In this document: positions 40,421-42,859 of the stretch, in pieces
Layout of the letters: every line of letters starts with the position of its first letter
How positions within the stretch are numbered: position 1 is the stretch's first letter
From: Allobosea sp. LC85
GTDB lineage: Bacteria; Pseudomonadota; Alphaproteobacteria; Rhizobiales; Beijerinckiaceae
Assembly (NCBI RefSeq): GCF_000735605.1
Contig: NZ_JPKG01000068.1
Coordinates: forward strand, 1 to 42,859
Length of the DNA stretch: 42,859 bases
Direction: 5' to 3'
Program-made: the position numbers and the translations under genes
The notes under the pieces: generated by a model
The model's database searches: none
What the model was told of the DNA's origin: nothing
What the model saw: only the letters and a program-made list of their open reading frames with translations

Positions 40421-41152
40421 TCAGGCGCAGCAGGCAGCGGCCATCGGCATCGTCTCGTACTCGTCGTGCCGCTTCACGAAGCTCATGGTCGAGTCCTCGT
40501 TGCGGCCCTTGGGCGCGCGGTCGAGGATCATCAGCGTGCCGATCAGCTCCTCGGGGCCCCGCGCATAGCTCGAATAGGTGTGAAACACCTCGCCGGCTTC
40601 GTTGCGGATGAACGAGCTCAAGCCGGGCAATTCGTCATGCGCATTGTCCACCGGCGTATCGGTGAAATTGTAGCGGACGCTGTCGCCCTTGAGCTGCTCG
40701 GGCGTGAACGAGACGTGGTAGTCGAAATTGAAGTCGCTGCCATGGGACGAGACCCAGGGGAAACGCCAGCCCATGCGACGCTTATAGGCCTCGATCTTCG
40801 GCAGCGGTGCGCGCGAGACCGCGACCAATGTCACGTCGTGATTGTTCAGATGCGCCAGCGTGCCGTCGAGATGATCGGCCAGGAAGGAACAGCCGGGGCA
40901 GCCTGCCTCCCAGTCCGGCCCGAACATGAAATGATAGATCATCAGCTGGCTTCGCCCGTCGAACAGGTCGACCAGCCGCCGCTTCCCTGCCGACGTGTCG
41001 AAGACGTAGTTCTTGTCGACCCTGACCCAGGGCAGAGCCAGCCGCTCGGCATTCACTGCGTCGCGCAGATGTGTCTCTTCCTTCTCGCGCGCGAGAAGGG
41101 CCTTGCGCGCCGCGAGCCAGTCCTCGCGGGAAACAACCGGGTGTTGCTGCAT
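40421..41152 (-). CDS. DUF899 thioredoxin-like protein
   Basis: This 243-aa cytoplasmic protein of the DUF899 family has a thioredoxin-like fold predicted for the family. The CPGC motif is at C85-C88 (GPDWEAGCPGCSFLAD). Other blocks are VSRAPLPKIEAYKRRMGWRFPWVSS (split), FNFDYHVSF and GEVFHTYSSYARG. The C-terminus ends in an adjacent Cys pair. Function is not known; a peroxiredoxin-like or disulfide role is suggested by the CxxC pair. AAGGAGG is 6 nt ahead of the ATG. It is divergent from marR across 62 bp that hold a palindromic operator, so it is the probable MarR target. Confidence 0.85.
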   Translation of the reverse strand: MQQHPVVSREDWLAARKALLAREKEETHLRDAVNAERLALPWVRVDKNYVFDTSAGKRRLVDLFDGRSQLMIYHFMFGPDWEAGCPGCSFLADHLDGTLAHLNNHDVTLVAVSRAPLPKIEAYKRRMGWRFPWVSSHGSDFNFDYHVSFTPEQLKGDSVRYNFTDTPVDNAHDELPGLSSFIRNEAGEVFHTYSSYARGPEELIGTLMILDRAPKGRNEDSTMSFVKRHDEYETMPMAAACCA

Positions 41153-41179
41153 GGTCTTCCTCCTTCAGAAACGCCCCTC

Positions 41180-41208
41180 TTGACAGGATAGGTTGATATC
41201 AACATAAA
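41180..41208 (+). promoter_or_regulatory. marR promoter with embedded palindromic operator
   Basis: TTGACA (41180-41185), 17 nt, then CATAAA (41203-41208). The perfect palindrome GTTGATATCAAC (41192-41203) fills the spacer, where a bound MarR dimer would block RNA polymerase. The start point would fall at about 41215, the marR ATG itself. Confidence 0.65.
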
Positions 41209-41214
41209 AGCTCC

Positions 41215-41685
41215 ATGTCAAAGCCCATCCCCCTTTCCGCCGAGAGCCGGCTGCCCTTCGAGACCACATTGCATGTGCGGGACCATTGCCTGTGCCTGCA
41301 TGTGCAACGGGCAGCCAGGGCACTGGCACGGCGCTTTGACGAGGCTTTGCGACCGTTTGACCTGACGAACCAGCAATTCTCGCTGCTGATGTCACTCAAT
41401 CGCCCGCAGCCACCGAGCCTCGGCCCGGTGGCGAGCCTTCTCGCCATGGACCGCACGACCCTGACGGCGGCGCTCAAGCCGCTCGAACGGCGCGGTCTCG
41501 TGTCCGTCGGCATCGATCCGGAGGATCGGCGCAACCGGCTGCTGACCCTGTTGCCAGCCGGCCATGCACTGCTCCTCCTCGCTGTCCCGATCTGGGAGCG
41601 TGTCCACCGCGAGGTCGACGCGCTCTTGCCAGAGACGGATCCTGACCGGTTCCGGCACGATCTCAGGGCACTCTCTCGGCCCTGA
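41215..41685 (+). CDS. MarR-family regulator
   Basis: This 156-aa winged-helix repressor has a dimer helix CLCLHVQRAARALARRFDEAL, then LTNQQFSLLMSLNR, the recognition region VASLLAMDRTTLTAALKPLERRGLV and the wing DPEDRRNRLLTLLPAG (each cut short here). Cysteines C25 and C27 in the first helix could allow oxidation sensing as in OhrR, which is an inference. No Shine-Dalgarno precedes the ATG and the promoter places the transcript start on it, so the mRNA is probably leaderless. It precedes a VOC gene by 66 bp. Confidence 0.88.
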   Translation: MSKPIPLSAESRLPFETTLHVRDHCLCLHVQRAARALARRFDEALRPFDLTNQQFSLLMSLNRPQPPSLGPVASLLAMDRTTLTAALKPLERRGLVSVGIDPEDRRNRLLTLLPAGHALLLLAVPIWERVHREVDALLPETDPDRFRHDLRALSRP

Positions 41686-41751
41686 ATGCTACCGCCTATG
41701 GCGGCGGCCGTTTCCCACTCCCACGTCACCAAGACCAAGCAAGGAACGACC

Positions 41752-42159
41752 ATGCCCCAGATGATCTTCGTCAACCTGCCGGTGAAGGACCTGCAGAACT
41801 CCATGGCCTTCTTCAAGGCGCTCGGCTTCAGCTTCAACCCGCAATTCACCGACGACACCGCCGCCTGCATGGTGATCAGCGACACCATCTTCGCGATGCT
41901 GCTGACGCACGAGAAGTTTGCAGGATTTGCACCGCAGCCGATCGCCGACTCGAGCAAGGTCACCGAGGTCCTGACCTGCCTGTCGCGCGAAAGCCGCGCC
42001 GATGTCGACGCGATGGTGAACGCTGCGGTCGCTGCCGGCGGCAAGACCTACGCGAAGCCGCAGGACCACGGCTTCATGTATGGCCACGGTTTCCAGGATC
42101 TCGACGGGCATGTCTGGGAGCTGATGTGGATGGATCCCGCGGCCGTGCAGCAAGGCTGA
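41752..42159 (+). CDS. VOC (glyoxalase/bleomycin-resistance) family protein
   Basis: This 135-aa protein has the paired beta-alpha-beta-beta-beta modules of the vicinal oxygen chelate fold. It begins MPQMIFVNLPVKDLQNSMAFFKALGF and ends in the conserved FQDLDGHVWELMWMDP, whose Glu usually ligates the metal. The function may be dioxygenase-, glyoxalase- or binding-type. The ATG at 41752 has AAGGAA 6 nt upstream; the frame from 41686 adds 22 residues with no family match. It is probably co-transcribed with marR and ends before a strong terminator. Confidence 0.88.
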   Translation: MPQMIFVNLPVKDLQNSMAFFKALGFSFNPQFTDDTAACMVISDTIFAMLLTHEKFAGFAPQPIADSSKVTEVLTCLSRESRADVDAMVNAAVAAGGKTYAKPQDHGFMYGHGFQDLDGHVWELMWMDPAAVQQG

Positions 42160-42173
42160 GCAGGCCGCCTGAA

Positions 42174-42198
42174 AAAAGGGCAGCGATACTGCCCTTTT
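42174..42198 (+). terminator. Rho-independent terminator after the VOC gene
   Basis: A perfect 10-bp stem, AAAAGGGCAG (42174-42183) with CTGCCCTTTT (42189-42198), has a 5-nt loop CGATA. The stem carries A and U runs on both sides, so it can stop transcription in either direction. Confidence 0.9.
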
Positions 42199-42201
42199 CC
42201 T

Positions 42202-42230
42202 CTTGCAGTCGCGAGAGGGCCGCCCTATCT
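42202..42230 (+). promoter_or_regulatory. Candidate promoter of the small RNA
   Basis: CTTGCA (42202-42207), 17 nt, then CTATCT (42225-42230). This resembles the rhizobial housekeeping pattern CTTGAC-N17-CTATAT (4/6 and 5/6). The predicted start is near 42237. The upstream neighbour has just been terminated, so an own promoter is needed for what follows. Confidence 0.55.
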
Positions 42231-42236
42231 CCTGTG

Positions 42237-42319
42237 CACCGCAGCAGAGATGCTGTGGCGCCCTCCTTGGGCGTTTCCTCCCTAGACTTCGGGCTGCGCT
42301 TTTGGCGTGGCCCTTTTTT
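42237..42319 (+). ncRNA. Candidate small RNA with anti-Shine-Dalgarno motifs (alphaproteobacterial cuckoo / alpha-r14-like)
   Basis: About 83 nt with three hairpins. The first is CCGCAGCA/TGCTGTGG (42239-42246, 42251-42258). The second is CGCCC/GGGCG (42259-42263, 42269-42273) with a TCCTT loop, so CCCTCC is partly exposed. A single-stranded TTTCCTCCCTA (42274-42284) follows. A terminator stem GGGCTGCGC/GCGTGGCCC (42291-42299, 42305-42313) and six T (42314-42319) end it. Exposed CCTCC-type motifs can bind ribosome sites. From memory, multi-hairpin RNAs with CCUCCUCCC-like motifs are an established alphaproteobacterial family (CcsR/cuckoo, alpha-r14). Membership here needs a covariance-model search. 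Confidence 0.6.
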
Positions 42320-42753
42320 CTTGGGCGATGGCCGCCCGGCGCTCCGCAGCCCAGGGATTTGGCTCCGCAGTCATACCCACGGATGCATGCCCACGGATGC
42401 ATGCCCACGGATGCATGGGGGCGGAACGACGTTGTATCCTCCGGCGTGACACACGTCACACCGCCAGGCTGCCCCGAGATGCGCACCATTCAATATGCGA
42501 TCGAAGAGGAGGCGCCGCGATCTCCCCATCACGGCGCCCCCTCCCGCGGGCCGAAACCTCGCCCGGGTATTCCCGGCACGAGCAACGACGCGCGCAGGGA
42601 GCATTCACTGCTTCGACCTGCACTCGACGCCAGGCGATCGGTCTCGCGTCAGATCACTCACGCGACGCGTCCTGAAAGCGAAACACCGAGTACGACCCGC
42701 ATAGGGAGACGAGCCGATCTGTTCGATGACGCAGGCATTAGACCGTCGGACGT
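42320..42753. other. Non-coding stretch between the small RNA and the transposase remnant
   Basis: I see no convincing gene in these 434 bp. It contains the 14-bp tandem repeat at 42376-42417 and an inverted repeat GTGAC/GTCAC (42446-42450, 42455-42459). Open frames here have low-complexity Arg/Pro/His-rich translations and no ribosome site. The last part may be flank or end sequence of the IS element. Confidence 0.5.
42376..42417. repeat. Three tandem copies of a 14-bp unit
   Basis: The unit CCCACGGATGCATG occurs three times without change (42376-42389, 42390-42403, 42404-42417). Each unit contains the palindrome ATGCAT. There are no spacers, so this is a short tandem repeat and not a CRISPR. 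Confidence 0.95.
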
Positions 42754-42859
42754 TTAATCGTACGCATACCCGGCATGTTTGAAGAGGTTTTGGCACTCTT
42801 GCGGCTTGAATAGGTCGCAGATGTTGCCGACGGCCTTCCAGAGCGCATCGAAGGTTCTG
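42754..42859 (-). mobile_element. IS630-type transposase, C-terminal end (rest outside window)
   Basis: On the minus strand the frame entering from the window edge reads RTFDALWKAVGNICDLF, then KPQECQNLFKHAGYAYD and a TAA (plus-strand 42754-42756). The LW-x-x-(V/I)-G ... F-x-x-x-E-C-x-N-x-F-x-x-A-GY pattern is the usual end of IS630-family DDE transposases. Only 34 residues are visible, so it cannot be said whether the element is whole. The left end of the insertion and its TA target duplication should lie within ~50 bp before 42754, but I could not define the inverted repeat. Confidence 0.8.

Noticed and set aside
42376..42417. CRISPR-like array
   Set aside because: Units of 14 bp are directly adjacent, with no spacers and no cas genes.
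42479..42757. Possible 92-aa protein ending DLFDDAGIRPSDV
   Set aside because: The tail faintly recalls small DUF1127-like proteins, but there is no Shine-Dalgarno, the body is low-complexity, and the stop falls at the IS boundary.
1..42859. tRNA or rRNA genes
   Set aside because: I did not see tRNA T-loop/anticodon patterns or rRNA segments in the intergenic regions, though a tRNA scan was not run.

Overview
The window is high-GC DNA (roughly two thirds G+C) with the gene content of an aerobic alphaproteobacterium of the Rhizobiales (Hyphomicrobiales). A Bosea- or Methylobacterium-like organism fits the protein families, the intergenic palindromic repeats and the alphaproteobacterial promoter style. 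The genus is an inference; no rRNA or marker gene is present.

Region 1 (1-3646) holds the 3' end of a TonB-like gene, an exporter-type ABC half-transporter and a convergent D-2-hydroxyacid dehydrogenase. Region 2 (3723-22793) is a nearly complete late cobalamin (B12) locus. It contains cobD/cobC-type decarboxylase and cbiB (side chain and cobinamide), cobO and cobU/cobP (adenosylation and nucleotide loop), a cobalamin riboswitch, and a long operon cbtB-cbtA-DUF1636-cobW-cobN-cobG-cobH-cobI-cobJ. An inverted cobK, then cobL-cobE-cobM, an inverted cbiD, and cobB-bluB follow. CobG, CobN and BluB mark the oxygen-dependent route, but the C1 methylation/ring-contraction step is represented by CbiD, and no cobF is seen. 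Most neighbouring genes overlap by 4 nt (ATGA, TTGA, GTGA), so translation is probably coupled. cobA, cobQ, cobS, cobT and the late cobU/cobV-type genes are not in the window.

Region 3 (22925-41152) is catabolic and transport DNA. It has a 3-oxoacid CoA-transferase pair, a Tat-exported molybdenum hydroxylase with its 2Fe-2S subunit and a diheme cytochrome c under a divergent TetR regulator, and a complete Liv-type ABC importer (livG-livF-livK-livH-livM). A Tat-exported Vgb-like propeller paired with a cytochrome c follows. Next come a DsbA/HCCA-isomerase-like protein, an isochorismatase-type hydrolase and a second TetR gene, divergent from an HpaB/AbfD-family flavoprotein, and then an AidB-like acyl-CoA dehydrogenase and a DUF899 protein. 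Together they look like uptake and oxidation of an aromatic or N-heteroaromatic compound, but the substrate cannot be read from the sequence. Region 4 (41180-42859) holds a marR gene with an apparently leaderless promoter, a VOC protein, a strong terminator, a candidate anti-Shine-Dalgarno small RNA (42237-42319), a 14-bp tandem repeat and the 3' end of an IS630-type transposase.

The most noteworthy signals outside coding sequence are: a palindromic repeat family placed at three convergent gene junctions, where in two copies it supplies the stop codon and in a third adjoins it; the candidate small RNA; a six-codon upstream ORF with its own Shine-Dalgarno just ahead of livG; a long palindromic element between livK and livH; and two clear operator palindromes in front of tetR and marR genes.
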